Shown here piece after piece: positions 1 to 8,493 of a stretch of 42,451 nucleotides of DNA. The notes beneath the pieces were generated by a model. The model did no database searches, was not told where the DNA came from, and saw only the letters and a list, made by a program, of their open reading frames with translations. Every line of letters begins with the position of its first letter. Position 1 is the first letter of the stretch. The translations under genes and the position numbers were made by a program. This stretch comes from Nitrospirota bacterium (GTDB taxonomy: Bacteria > Nitrospirota > Thermodesulfovibrionia > Thermodesulfovibrionales > UBA1546), in assembly GCA_026387575.1 (NCBI GenBank), contig JAPLLK010000086.1:1-42451 (forward strand), read 5' to 3'.

Positions 1-2
1 CA

Positions 3-104
3 TCGTGGTTCCCTATAGATGAAGCTATACGTAAGGTCAGCTACAAGGGAGACAGGGAGATATTGGAGAAGGCGAAGGAGATGATTTTAACTTTCAATTT
101 TTAA
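3..104 (+). CDS. C-terminal end of a probable Nudix hydrolase (partial)
   Basis: An open frame runs in from the left edge and stops at 102-104, five bases before the next start codon. The 33 visible residues (SWFPIDEAIRKVSYKGDREI then LEKAKEMILTFNF) resemble the tail of Nudix hydrolases, where a W-(x)2-(I/L)DEA segment is followed by a 'sYk.dReileka' helix. The catalytic Nudix box would lie off the window, so the call rests only on tail similarity. The close spacing suggests co-transcription with the heptose adenylyltransferase downstream. Confidence 0.45.
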   Translation, partial: SWFPIDEAIRKVSYKGDREILEKAKEMILTFNF

Positions 105-108
105 TTAT

Positions 109-564
109 ATGCATAAAGTACTTGACTGGAAAGAGCTGAAAACGAAGATTGATGAGGCGAAGGCTGCCGGCAGGAAGGTTGTCTTTACCAACGGCTGCTT
201 CGACATTATTCATGCAGGTCATGTGAGGTATCTCAGAGAGGCAAAGAAGCTTGGAAATGTACTTGTCATTGGTTTGAACTCGGATAAGTCTGTTTCTATC
301 ATAAAGCCCGGAAGGCCTGTCAATCCTCAGGATCATAGGGCGGAGATTTTGTCTTCGCTTGAGATGGTGGATTATGTAACCCTGTTTGATGAAGAAACTC
401 CCTATGAATTGATTAAAATGCTCAAGCCGGATGTTCTTGTCAAGGGCGGTGACTGGAAGAAAGAGGATATTGTCGGCTCTGATATTGCAAAGGAAACCCG
501 CAGCCTGCCGTATATTAAAGGCATTTCAACAACAGAGATAATCGAAAAAATAAAAAAGCTGTAA
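109..564 (+). CDS. rfaE2: D-glycero-beta-D-manno-heptose 1-phosphate adenylyltransferase (RfaE domain II)
   Basis: This is a cytoplasmic enzyme that transfers AMP from ATP to heptose 1-phosphate, giving ADP-heptose for LPS inner core. The 151-residue protein is one cytidylyltransferase-like Rossmann domain: the nucleotide-binding GCFDIIHAGHVRYL segment with the HxGH signature sits near residues 29-42, GLNSD follows near 55, and the C-terminal STTEIIEKI matches the family's ST-T-xII motif. The length fits the stand-alone domain II; the kinase domain found in E. coli HldE is absent. It implies a heptose-containing LPS, hence a Gram-negative envelope. It lies 8 bp upstream of mfd. The family call is secure; exact sugar specificity is inferred. 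Confidence 0.9.
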   Translation: MHKVLDWKELKTKIDEAKAAGRKVVFTNGCFDIIHAGHVRYLREAKKLGNVLVIGLNSDKSVSIIKPGRPVNPQDHRAEILSSLEMVDYVTLFDEETPYELIKMLKPDVLVKGGDWKKEDIVGSDIAKETRSLPYIKGISTTEIIEKIKKL

Positions 565-572
565 TTTCACTG

Positions 573-3500
573 ATGGATTTCACACCTTTCTTAGATAGAA
601 TAAAAAGTATTGCGTCTTTCTCCCGCATCTATAATCTCACAGGCTCTTCCATGGCGCTTTTTCTCGCGCTTCAGAAAAAGCCGTTTATCATGGTTGAAGC
701 AACAGAGGAAACAGCAGAGGCTTTGTACAGGGATATATTGTTTTTCAGGTCTATCCTGCATCTGCATGAGACTAACAGCATTTTCTTTCTTCCCGAGCCT
801 GACGGGCATGATGTATGCGGAAAAAGGGCTGAGATGGCTTATAGATTCGGAGACAGCGATTCTGTTGTAATGTCAAATGACGCTGCGAAAGCCGGCATAT
901 GGCCTGTAAGTGAGTTAAAAAACAGCGCGCTGGTACTGAAGCCTCATCTTGAAATCAGCAGAGACGTGCTGGAGCAGAAGTTAGTCTATCTCGGATACAA
1001 ACATGTCCCGATAGTTGTTGAACACGGAGAGTTCAGCCGCCGAGGATGGCTTTTTGATATATTCCCTTCAACAGGAGAAAATCCGCTGAGAGCAGAATTT
1101 TTCGGAGATGTAATTGAGACAATAAAGATGTTTGATGTAAGCACACAGAAATCAATAAGAAAGATTGAAGAATTCACTGTCCTGCCTTCAATGGAATATT
1201 CAGATGCCGGCAACATCTTCTCAGTATTTAAAGGTGCGAATGTTTTTTACTCTGATTCCATTCACAATCCGCGTGATTTTCCTGAAGGCGCTGTTGTCCT
1301 TTCAAGGTTTTCTTTTGCAGGAGAGGGGATTGATGCCGGGCTGCTTGCAATTGCCGGTTACGGCATATACCACAATGAGAGAAAATCCATTTATGAGCTT
1401 CCTGATGCAGTTAAAGCATTAACAAAGGATAACAGGGTGGTTATGGTTGCGGCATCAAAAGGGCAGGCTGAGAGGCTGAGAGTTATTTTTATGAATAACG
1501 ATGTTATTGCGCCTCTTATTGCAAAAGAAAACATTGCTGAATATGAGGGGAATATATCAATAACTGTTGGCGAGCTGTCATCAGGATTTTTAATTTCAGG
1601 ATTTCTGATCCTTACCGAAAAAGAAGTCTTCGGCGAACGGCCTGCATTCAGGCCGATAAAAAAATCAAAAGTGTCAGAGCTTCTTATATCGCTGGATGAC
1701 CTGTCTCCCGGAGATTTTATTGTGCACAGGGACCATGGAATCGGGAAATTCACGGGTCTTGTGAGGCAGACAATAGAAGGCTATGAGGGAGACCTTATGG
1801 TTCTGGAGTATTCAGGTGGCGACAGGCTTTATCTTCCGCTTTATGGGATAGAGAGGATAAGTAAGTATCATGCTGAAGAGGGCATTGTTCCGAAGATAGA
1901 CAGACTCGGGGGAAAGACATGGCAGAAGACTAAGGAGAAAGCAAGTAAAAAGATAAAAGAGATGGCGGAGAAGCTGCTCAAACTCTATGCGGAAAGACAG
2001 GTTTCAAGAGGGTTTTCATTCAGCGCAGATTCAGAACTGCACAGTGAGTTTGATAATTTTTTCCTTTATGATGAAACGCCTGACCAGATAAGAGCAATTG
2101 AAGAGATTAAAGCTGCTATGGAGTCAGAAGAGCCGATGGACAGGCTTCTGTGCGGAGATGTAGGTTACGGAAAGACAGAGGTTGCCATGAGAGCGGCATT
2201 CAAGGCAGTTTATGATAACAGGCAGGCTGCAGTTCTCGTCCCCACGACACTCTTATGCGACCAGCATTACAGGACCTTCAGGCAAAGGTTCTCTGCGTTT
2301 CCTGTTACAGTGGATTATCTGAGCAGATTCAAGTCAAAAAAAGAGCAGACAGAGACTATCCGCAGAGCCGCGAAAGGGGAGATTGACATCCTGATAGGAA
2401 CCCACGCACTGCTCAGAAAGGATATGAATTTTCATAACCTCGGCCTGCTTATAATCGATGAAGAGCACCGATTTGGCGTTGCGCAGAAAGAGAAAATCAA
2501 AGAACTTAAAAAGGGTGTTGATGTGCTGACCCTAAGCGCAACTCCGATACCGAGGACGCTTAATATGGCGCTGTCAGGCATAAGGGGGATGAGCCTTATT
2601 GAGACACCGCCGGAGGAAAGGCTTGCAGTAAAGGGCATAGTCTCAGCATTCAATGACGAGCTTATACGCAATGCGATAGAAAGAGAGCTTGAGAGGGGAG
2701 GGCAGGTATATTTTGTACATAACAGGATTAATGATATGGAAAAGGTTTTCAGTCACGTCAGGCAGCTTGTACCTAATGCAAAGGTTTCTGTTGCACACGG
2801 GCAGATGCATGAGAGGGAGCTTGAAAGGATAATGCAGAGATTCATCAATAAAGAGATAGATGTCCTTGTTTCAACAACTATCATAGGCTCGGGGCTTGAT
2901 ATACCTGATGCAAACACGATAATTATAAACAGGGCAGACAGGATTGGACTCGCAGACCTTTATCAACTGAAAGGCCGTGTCGGCAGAAGCAATGTCAGGG
3001 CATATGCATATTTCCTTATCCCCGGCGAAGATATCCTGACGGATGAGGCAAAGAAAAGGCTTCAGGCTATTCAGGATATGAGCTATCTCGGCGCAGGATT
3101 CAGGCTTGCAGTGAAAGACCTTGCGATAAGGGGGACAGGGAATCTCCTTGGCCATGAGCAGTCAGGACACATACATGCAGTGGGATTTGATATGTATATA
3201 GAGATGCTTGAAAAAGCAGTTTCCGAACTAAGAGGGATAAAGATTGAAGAAGAGATAGAGCCCCGCATAAGCCTTAAAGTCTCGGCATTTATTCCTGAGG
3301 AGTTTATTGAAGATGTCACGCTGAGGCTGAGTGTTTACAGAAAGATAGCATCGGCAAAAAACCATGAAGACCTTGATGCCCTGATTGAAGAACTGAATGA
3401 TCGTTTCGGTCATATGCCGTTAGAGGTCCAAAATCTTTTTGATGTAATGAAGCTTAAAATAATGGCAAAGAAATTGCTGATTACTGATATCACGGATATG

Positions 3501-3686
3501 AGCGGGAGAGTCCATGTAACTTTCTCAAAAAATACACCGGTTGCAGGAGAAAAGATACTCGGGTTGTATAATATTATCGGCAAGAGGGTGAGGTTTCTTC
3601 AGGACGGTTTTGAGATTGATGTCGAAAATTTTATTTGGGATGAAACATATAAGATTACAAAACAAGCTTTAGAAAAATTATGTTGA
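573..3686 (+). CDS. mfd: Transcription-repair coupling factor Mfd
   Basis: Mfd is an ATP-dependent translocase that removes RNA polymerase stalled at DNA lesions and recruits UvrA. The 1037-residue protein has an N-terminal UvrB-like region, a CarD-like RNA polymerase interaction domain (PGDFIVHRDHGIGKFTGL, near residue 380), then a RecG-like helicase core with Walker A GDVGYGKT (near 528-535), Walker B DEEHRFG (near 628) and SATPIPRTL. The C-terminal TRCF domain closes the protein. It is somewhat shorter than the roughly 1150 residues of E. coli Mfd, with the difference mainly in the N-terminal half. The gene follows rfaE2 by 8 bp, so the two are probably co-transcribed. Confidence 0.96.
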   Translation: MDFTPFLDRIKSIASFSRIYNLTGSSMALFLALQKKPFIMVEATEETAEALYRDILFFRSILHLHETNSIFFLPEPDGHDVCGKRAEMAYRFGDSDSVVMSNDAAKAGIWPVSELKNSALVLKPHLEISRDVLEQKLVYLGYKHVPIVVEHGEFSRRGWLFDIFPSTGENPLRAEFFGDVIETIKMFDVSTQKSIRKIEEFTVLPSMEYSDAGNIFSVFKGANVFYSDSIHNPRDFPEGAVVLSRFSFAGEGIDAGLLAIAGYGIYHNERKSIYELPDAVKALTKDNRVVMVAASKGQAERLRVIFMNNDVIAPLIAKENIAEYEGNISITVGELSSGFLISGFLILTEKEVFGERPAFRPIKKSKVSELLISLDDLSPGDFIVHRDHGIGKFTGLVRQTIEGYEGDLMVLEYSGGDRLYLPLYGIERISKYHAEEGIVPKIDRLGGKTWQKTKEKASKKIKEMAEKLLKLYAERQVSRGFSFSADSELHSEFDNFFLYDETPDQIRAIEEIKAAMESEEPMDRLLCGDVGYGKTEVAMRAAFKAVYDNRQAAVLVPTTLLCDQHYRTFRQRFSAFPVTVDYLSRFKSKKEQTETIRRAAKGEIDILIGTHALLRKDMNFHNLGLLIIDEEHRFGVAQKEKIKELKKGVDVLTLSATPIPRTLNMALSGIRGMSLIETPPEERLAVKGIVSAFNDELIRNAIERELERGGQVYFVHNRINDMEKVFSHVRQLVPNAKVSVAHGQMHERELERIMQRFINKEIDVLVSTTIIGSGLDIPDANTIIINRADRIGLADLYQLKGRVGRSNVRAYAYFLIPGEDILTDEAKKRLQAIQDMSYLGAGFRLAVKDLAIRGTGNLLGHEQSGHIHAVGFDMYIEMLEKAVSELRGIKIEEEIEPRISLKVSAFIPEEFIEDVTLRLSVYRKIASAKNHEDLDALIEELNDRFGHMPLEVQNLFDVMKLKIMAKKLLITDITDMSGRVHVTFSKNTPVAGEKILGLYNIIGKRVRFLQDGFEIDVENFIWDETYKITKQALEKLC

Positions 3687-3695
3687 GTTTTATGG

Positions 3696-3701
3696 TAAAA
3701 T
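3696..3701 (+). promoter_or_regulatory. TAAAAT -10-like box directly before the TPR gene
   Basis: TAAAAT ends 7 bp before the ATG at 3709, inside the mfd-TPR gap. A transcript starting there would have little or no leader, and the ATG has no Shine-Dalgarno sequence. No clear -35 hexamer is visible. It belongs to the recurrent TATAAT-near-start pattern of this window. Confidence 0.35.
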
Positions 3702-3708
3702 AGTGGCG

Positions 3709-4407
3709 ATGAAAAAACTGATAATTTTAATTCTAGCTGTTTTTGTCGGTTCCTGTGCAACGGCAAGCGTAGAGAACATGCAGAAGGCGACGGCCCATTA
3801 TAAGCTCGGCGTTTCGTATCTTAATGAAAATAATGTTCAGCCTGCATTTATTGAGTTCAGAAAAGCATACGAGCTTAATCCTGAGGACAAGGAAGTGCTT
3901 AATGCCATCGGGATAATATACCTGCTGAAATTTGAGGATTTTCCAAAGTCAATAGACTTCTTTCAGAAGTCTGTAAGTGTTGACCCTAATTTTTCAGAGG
4001 CTCATAATAATCTCGGTTTTGCATATGAGAAAAGCAGGAGATTTAACGAGGCGATTGAATCCTATAATAAGGCGCTTTCAAACCTCACATACAGGAGTCC
4101 TGAAAAGGCATATTACAATCTTGGGAGGATATATTACAGGACTGGAAAATATGATGAGGCAATAAATGCGCATAAGGAAGCGCTGAAGAGGATGACGGAT
4201 TTCTATCCTTCATATTACGGACTTGCGCTCTGCTATAACGCGAAAGGCAGATACGGGGACGCATCATTAGCCATAACAAAGGCAATAGAGATTGAGTATA
4301 AAGGCAGCAAAAGCAAAGCGGTTAGTGATCTGAGCCAGAAAAAGCTGAATGCAAGAGGCGAAGACGAGAAAGATATCGCTGATTATCTGGAAATTTTGAA
4401 GTATTAA
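3709..4407 (+). CDS. TPR-repeat lipoprotein (PilF/PilW-like)
   Basis: This is a probable outer-membrane-anchored tetratricopeptide-repeat protein. The start is taken at ATG 3709 rather than GTG 3703, because MKKLIILILAVFVGSC then forms a normal lipoprotein signal with lipobox VGSC at the end. About five TPR units follow; the repeats AHYKLGVSYLNENN, VLNAIGIIYLLKFE, AHNNLGFAYEKSRR and AYYNLGRIYYRTGK are plain to see. The size (about 232 residues) and architecture match pilotins such as PilF/PilW of type IV pili, but no pilus genes are nearby, so the specific role is open. It starts 22 bp after mfd and has its own -10-like box. Confidence 0.75.
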   Translation: MKKLIILILAVFVGSCATASVENMQKATAHYKLGVSYLNENNVQPAFIEFRKAYELNPEDKEVLNAIGIIYLLKFEDFPKSIDFFQKSVSVDPNFSEAHNNLGFAYEKSRRFNEAIESYNKALSNLTYRSPEKAYYNLGRIYYRTGKYDEAINAHKEALKRMTDFYPSYYGLALCYNAKGRYGDASLAITKAIEIEYKGSKSKAVSDLSQKKLNARGEDEKDIADYLEILKY

Positions 4408-4414
4408 AGCTGAA

Positions 4415-4479
4415 AATTAGAAGTTAAGAGTTAATAAACTCCTTAATTTTGAATCTTAAATTTTCAATTTTAAATTTTG
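4415..4479. repeat. Degenerate AT-rich heptanucleotide repeat tract
   Basis: The gap before the tRNA cluster is made of 7-nt units of drifting sequence (for example agttaag, agttaat, then ttaattt, taaattt, tcaattt, taaattt). The same style of tract occurs elsewhere in the window, including inside coding genes. Confidence 0.6.
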
Positions 4480-4485
4480 GTAATA

Positions 4486-4562
4486 CGGGGCGTAGCGCAG
4501 CCTGGTAGCGCGCCTGCTTTGGGAGCAGGATGCCGGAGGTTCGAATCCTCTCGCCCCGACCA
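4486..4562 (+). tRNA. tRNA-Pro (anticodon TGG)
   Basis: A full cloverleaf is visible: acceptor CGGGGCG pairs with CGCCCCG, the T-arm has GGTTCGAATCC, and the anticodon stem CCTGC/GCAGG encloses loop TTTGGGA. CCA is encoded at 4560-4562. It is first in a five-tRNA cluster. Confidence 0.97.
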
Positions 4563-4565
4563 TAT

Positions 4566-4642
<77 letters not shown>

Positions 4643-4763
4643 AGTGAATTTCGCTCTGTGAAATTCACAGCAGACAGTGAACAGTCATTAGTGAACAGCG
4701 GATTTGATTTTAATTGTTTTTTTCTTTTACTATTAACTATTCACTGATAACTGTTTTTAGAAT

Positions 4764-4840
4764 GGTGAGTGTAGCTCAATGGTCAGAGCATTGGACTGTG
4801 GCTCCAAGGGTTGGGGGTTCGAGTCCCCTCACTCACCCCA
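4764..4840 (+). tRNA. tRNA-His (anticodon GTG)
   Basis: Acceptor GTGAGTG pairs with CACTCAC. The extra G at 4764 opposite discriminator C at 4837 is the G-1 identity element of tRNA-His. The anticodon loop is CTGTGGC and CCA is encoded. Confidence 0.97.
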
Positions 4841-4859
4841 ACTAATAACTGTATTTGAT

Positions 4860-4935
4860 GCGCCTGTAGCTCAGTGGATAGAGCATCGGCCTCCGGAGCC
4901 GAGGGTCGGAGGTTCGAATCCTCTCAGGCGCGCCA
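4860..4935 (+). tRNA. tRNA-Arg (anticodon CCG)
   Basis: Acceptor GCGCCTG pairs with CAGGCGC, anticodon loop CTCCGGA lies between TCGGC and GCCGA, and CCA is encoded. Confidence 0.96.
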
Positions 4936-4943
4936 TATAAACA

Positions 4944-5019
<76 letters not shown>

Positions 5020-5089
5020 TTTATGCTTTATTGGATTTTTAGTATTAAATATTTTGATGAAAATTCAAAGTAGCCGCTGTTCTTACGGC

Positions 5090-6241
5090 TCAGAGATATA
5101 TATGCTTCTGCAGGAATTGTTTCCAGTTCATAATTAAGATATTCCCCAGCCTGTAGGGCTCATCAGTATTGCATACGACATGGCACGGCACTTGCGGATA
5201 GTCTTCATGGAAAGAGTTTAATCCGGTAAGTTGAGCTGTCGTAATTGTTTTAGACCACTTTATTTCATAAGCGCCTGTGAGCTTGCCTGATTGCTCTATT
5301 ATCAAATCTACCTCTGCACCCGTGTTTGTCCGCCAATAGTACAGATTGATCATCTTCTGTGACGTCTTTATCAATTTCATGGTTTCTATGACAATAAACT
5401 GCTCAAATAATCTTCCAAGGAGATATGGGTCGGAAATGGCATGATCGTAACGGTTAATGATATTTGTAACACCATTATCGAACAAGTAAAATTTGGGGTG
5501 ACCTGTAAGACGTTTCCGTACGCTCTTCCTCCACGGCTCCAGACGAAAACCGATAAGGGTGTCCGCGAGGATTTCATAATATGTCTTGACAGTCATAACG
5601 GCCTGCTGGCACTCACGGGCAACAGTTGAATAGTTTACTATTTGTCCGAACTGGCTTGCTGCCATATCAAGAAATTTTGAAAAAGCACCTATCTGCCGGA
5701 CAATGCCCTCAGCCTGAATTTCTTCACGGAGGTAAATATCAACATATGCGTTCAGAAGGTCAATCTTATCTGCCTCCTTTTCAGCAAGGAAAACAGGAGG
5801 CAGCGACCCAAAACGCAGGAAATGCATAAGCTGTGTCTTCCCTGAGACCTCATGCCACATAAAGGGAAAGAGAAGCCGTTGCACTGCCCTGCCGCCGAGG
5901 AGATTTGCATATCCCCGTTTGAGTTTTCTGGCGCTCGAACCGGACATAATAAAATGCAAAGACGTGCTGTCAATAAGATGCTGAACTTCATTCAAAAGTT
6001 CAGGGACACGCTGTATCTCATCTATAAAGACATGCCTTATGCTTTTCTTTTTCTCTATGACCTCTCTCCTCAGAAGCGAGGGGTCTTTTGAGTATTTAAA
6101 GAACTGATCGCTCAACAGCAGATTAACCTGATAGACCTTGTCATGAAAAACACTGTTGATAAGGGTGGTTTTTCCAGACTGCCGGGGCCCGAACAAAAAG
6201 AATGATTTATTTAAAGGCAGCTTAACAATTCTCTTTACCAT
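5090..6241 (-). CDS. AAA_14/DUF4143 ATPase
   Basis: This 383-residue P-loop ATPase is of the family that pairs an AAA_14 domain with a C-terminal DUF4143 domain. Walker A GPRQSGKTT is at residues 18-26, Walker B VFIDEIQ at 71-77, and a sensor-like FIMSGSSARKLKRG segment near 97-110. The DUF4143 part contains the nuclease-like segment TGAEVDLIIE followed by YEIKWSK near residues 307-330, which resembles a PD-(D/E)xK core. Such proteins are common, highly mobile and of unsettled function, often suspected in toxin-antitoxin or defence roles. It is the only gene of the first tRNA-Lys segment. The start ATG at 6241 is preceded by no strong ribosome-binding site. Confidence 0.85.
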   Translation of the reverse strand: MVKRIVKLPLNKSFFLFGPRQSGKTTLINSVFHDKVYQVNLLLSDQFFKYSKDPSLLRREVIEKKKSIRHVFIDEIQRVPELLNEVQHLIDSTSLHFIMSGSSARKLKRGYANLLGGRAVQRLLFPFMWHEVSGKTQLMHFLRFGSLPPVFLAEKEADKIDLLNAYVDIYLREEIQAEGIVRQIGAFSKFLDMAASQFGQIVNYSTVARECQQAVMTVKTYYEILADTLIGFRLEPWRKSVRKRLTGHPKFYLFDNGVTNIINRYDHAISDPYLLGRLFEQFIVIETMKLIKTSQKMINLYYWRTNTGAEVDLIIEQSGKLTGAYEIKWSKTITTAQLTGLNSFHEDYPQVPCHVVCNTDEPYRLGNILIMNWKQFLQKHIYL

Positions 6242-6328
6242 GATGTAAAAGTGTATTACATATTTACAACGATGTCAAGAGGCATAATGAATCTAAGCAG
6301 TATAAAAATAACCGAAAGGAGGAGTTGG

Positions 6329-7066
6329 CTATGTCATATGCCAATGATTGGGGAGGCAAGGAGGATTCTTAATCAGCGGGTCGCAGGTTCGAATCCTGCA
6401 CGGCTCACTTTTAAAATCAAGGAGTTGCGGGGAAACCTGCAACCCCTTCTTATTTGAATTGGCTGTCTGATTGGCTAAACTGTTATCTAATCTCTTTATA
6501 GCCTCTTGCTCGTAATCCTCTGGAGACACTACGTAATATTTCATTGTTGTCTCTATAGACTTGTGCCCCAACCACTTCTGCAGAGTTTTAGGAGGCACAC
6601 CGAGTAAAGCTCAATCAGTTCCAAATGTCCTTCTAAGGTCATGAAATCTTACATCTTCAAGCCTTGCCCGCTTTAAAGCCGAACCAAAGGACTTCTTGAT
6701 ATTCTCAAGTGGTCTGCCGTATTTATCATGAAAGAGATAATCACCCCTCTGCTTTTCCAATAATGTAATTATCTCCGCTTTAGCGGTATCTGAAAGGGAA
6801 ACCGTTCTGGAATCTCCGCCCTTGCCATCTTCAACCCTTAGAACATTTCTGTCCAGTAAGATATCCGTTTTCTTGAGATTTAAAAGCTCACTTTTCCTAA
6901 GGCCAGTATGAAGGTCAATTATCACCATTGATTTTAAATACGGCGATTTAGGCTCTTTAGAGCATGCATCTATCAGCAGTACCTTTTCGGATGACCTTAA
7001 GAATCTGAACCTTGGTCTTTCCTTCTCAAACTTAAAGCCCTTGACTGGATTTATTACAAGGAATCC
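6329..7066 (-). pseudogene. Phage-type tyrosine recombinase (integrase), 5'-truncated and nonsense-interrupted
   Basis: This is the remnant of the site-specific recombinase that presumably drove insertion at tRNA-Lys. Reading leftwards, the frame opens abruptly after two stop codons (about 7067-7072) with FLVINPVKGFKFEKERPRFR, the linker typical of phage integrases, so the N-terminal DNA-binding region is gone. The catalytic box HTGLRKSE and HDLRRTFGT are present. An in-frame TGA at about 6608-6610 then breaks the frame, and it resumes as ALLGVPPKTLQKWLGHKSIE with the nucleophile segment TTMKYY. The 3' end overlaps att copy 2, as integrase genes often do. It lacks integron-integrase hallmarks, so it is not IntI. 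Confidence 0.88.
6367..6410 (+). repeat. att core copy 2 (tRNA-Lys 3' fragment)
   Basis: Identical over 44 bp to 4976-5019, but there is no tRNA 5' half in front, so it is not a tRNA gene. A short imperfect hairpin (GGAGTTGC at 6421 with GCAACCCC ending at 6446) follows, as a related hairpin does after copies 3 and 4. Confidence 0.9.
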
Positions 7067-7131
7067 CCATTACTACACGTAGTTCGTAACCAGAACGGTT
7101 TTATATGGGTATTGATTTACGGGAGAAGTAT

Positions 7132-7222
7132 ATTTAACGCTGGCCATCGAGCCGACCGGGAATAGCCTCTGCGGTTTTTTGCAAGGGTTGGTTGCCCCGG
7201 TCGGCTCATGGTGTTGTTAAAC
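7132..7222 (-). repeat. attC-like recombination site 3 (integron cassette end)
   Basis: A 91-nt imperfect palindrome. On the minus strand it begins with R'' box GTTTAAC and ends with R' box GTTAAAT, both exact matches to RYYYAAC and GTTRRRY. Inner arms GAGCCGACCGGG (7149-7160) and CCCGGTCGGCTC (7196-7207) pair perfectly, with an unpaired base between them and the outer arms. The stop codon of the HEPN-like gene lies inside the R'' box, as is usual for cassettes. Confidence 0.82.
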
Positions 7223-7819
7223 ATTCTCAATATTTTTTGTAGCTTCTTGGTATGCAATTGCCTGAAACTTCTTGACTAACATGGATAACCCCTCGATGGA
7301 TATTTCGATTTCAAAAATGTCAGAACTGTCTCTAAAGTCTTCGTCGTAAAACTTTATGATCGTTCTCTTTTCGAACTCGAAGTCATCCTTTCGATGATTA
7401 AGATCATGCGGCACATTAATTGAAATATTCCCGTGACCCAGAGCATTCCTGATTCTTCGTACGACGTATTGGATGGTTGGATTGGGTTTCTTCGGAGAAT
7501 TATATTTTGTCCCAACAAAACCCCACTCAGAAGGAGCAGTGTTGACGGAATCTTCGGGTAGAAGCTTACACCATCGTGCTTTACTGAGTAAAATACCACA
7601 ATAAAGATACCCAAATATTGACCCCAGACAATATGGGACCGAATGTCCTGAATATTGTATCTTCTTTAGCCACTCTGCATGAAAGTCGCGGACAGTCATG
7701 TCCTTTATTCTGTGATCAAAGATAGCTGCCGATATATTTCTTAAGAAATCTAACGAATACATGCTCCCCGAAATAATATCCATGGCGATGTTGTCGCTTT
7801 CGCTATTGACTGTAGACAT
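7217..7819 (-). CDS. HEPN-like protein carried as an integron-type cassette
   Basis: A cytoplasmic, mostly helical protein of about 200 residues with no signal peptide. The segment VVRRIRNALGHGNI contains R-N-A-L-G-H, the R-x4-H signature of HEPN ribonucleases, and the surrounding 'RNAlgHGn' context matches HEPN families found in toxin and phage-defence genes. The start is placed at 7819 because AAAGGGGA lies about 8 bp upstream; an ATG at 7837 has no ribosome-binding site. The gene is bounded by attC-like sites at 7132-7222 and 7850-7940, so it is one mobile cassette. No nucleotidyltransferase (MNT) partner is adjacent. RNase activity is an inference from the motif. Confidence 0.6.
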   Translation of the reverse strand: MSTVNSESDNIAMDIISGSMYSLDFLRNISAAIFDHRIKDMTVRDFHAEWLKKIQYSGHSVPYCLGSIFGYLYCGILLSKARWCKLLPEDSVNTAPSEWGFVGTKYNSPKKPNPTIQYVVRRIRNALGHGNISINVPHDLNHRKDDFEFEKRTIIKFYDEDFRDSSDIFEIEISIEGLSMLVKKFQAIAYQEATKNIENV

Positions 7820-7849
7820 GGCAATTTCCCCTTTCATATATTTTCATGT

Positions 7850-7940
7850 GTTTAACGACATGGCTAAGCCGTGCCGCCACAGACCTTTGCGGAAAACCGA
7901 CCGACGCAATTCCGTGTCGGTCTTGAGCCAATTGTTAGGA
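7850..7940 (-). repeat. attC-like recombination site 2
   Basis: A 91-nt imperfect palindrome. On the minus strand R'' is TCCTAAC (first base off consensus) and R' is GTTAAAC (exact). Arms TGGCTAAG (7861-7868) and CTTGAGCCA (7922-7930) pair with one extra base on one side, the extrahelical-base arrangement that gives attC sites their polarity. The stop codon of the upstream cassette gene lies within the R'' box. Confidence 0.8.
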
Positions 7941-8483
7941 GGTCAGTTTGTTTGTAATTAAATATTTGCGGCCTTTTTGGTCGATTGACCACGCTAAATA
8001 TCCTTGCCTCCCATGGACAGTTCCGAAAGCACCTTGCCTTGATACTTCTCGGTACATAGTATGGTTTTTAATCATCTGCATTACTCTTAGTTCTTCGAGA
8101 TGGAATTTAGCCATTTGCAAAGTAGTAAGGCTAAGAGATTGGGCTATCTGTTCCGCCGTTAAATTGTCTTGCCTAAAAAGTAATTTGAGTACATTAATGC
8201 TTACTTCATCAAGGGGGTTATCATGAGAAGATTTGCCATAAGTCTCTATTTTATTTTTCAGTTCTTGATTCTCTTTTTTAAGGTTTTGAAGTTGCGTTTT
8301 AAAATCCTGATTTTCCGATTCAGACTTTTCAAGTCTTATTGTAAGGGCCGATATTTCCTTTTCCGCTGCCGTCAATTGGTCTCTGAGAAAGGCAAGATTC
8401 TTCTCCGTTATAATCGCCGAACCATGCTCCACGACAAGTTTGCTAAGAGAGTCGGATAATGCCGTTATTGGATTTAATTTCAT
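7935..8483 (-). CDS. Coiled-coil and winged-helix cassette protein
   Basis: I do not recognise this 182-residue protein as a named family. Residues about 25-85 form a strong coiled coil (KNLAFLRDQLTAAEKEISAL and on through repeated leucine heptads). Residues about 95-150 read as a winged helix-turn-helix (SINVLKLLFRQDNLTAEQIA then LSLTTLQMAKFHLEELRVM), ending in a beta-rich tail. It may be a DNA-binding regulator. Its ATG at 8483 follows directly on the attC1 R' box, and the AGGAG within that core sequence serves as the ribosome-binding site. Its stop codon is inside attC2. This tight fit between gene and recombination sites is characteristic of integron cassettes. Confidence 0.7.
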   Translation of the reverse strand: MKLNPITALSDSLSKLVVEHGSAIITEKNLAFLRDQLTAAEKEISALTIRLEKSESENQDFKTQLQNLKKENQELKNKIETYGKSSHDNPLDEVSINVLKLLFRQDNLTAEQIAQSLSLTTLQMAKFHLEELRVMQMIKNHTMYREVSRQGAFGTVHGRQGYLAWSIDQKGRKYLITNKLTS

Positions 8484-8493
8484 ATTTATTTAC

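Noticed and set aside
6608-6610. TGA in the integrase as a selenocysteine codon
   Set aside because: No structure typical of a SECIS follows it, and tyrosine recombinases are not selenoproteins; a nonsense mutation is simpler.
6329-7066. The integrase remnant as the integron integrase of the cassette array
   Set aside because: Its motifs (LLGVPPKTLQKWLGHKSIE) are phage-type and no IntI-specific extra segment is seen.
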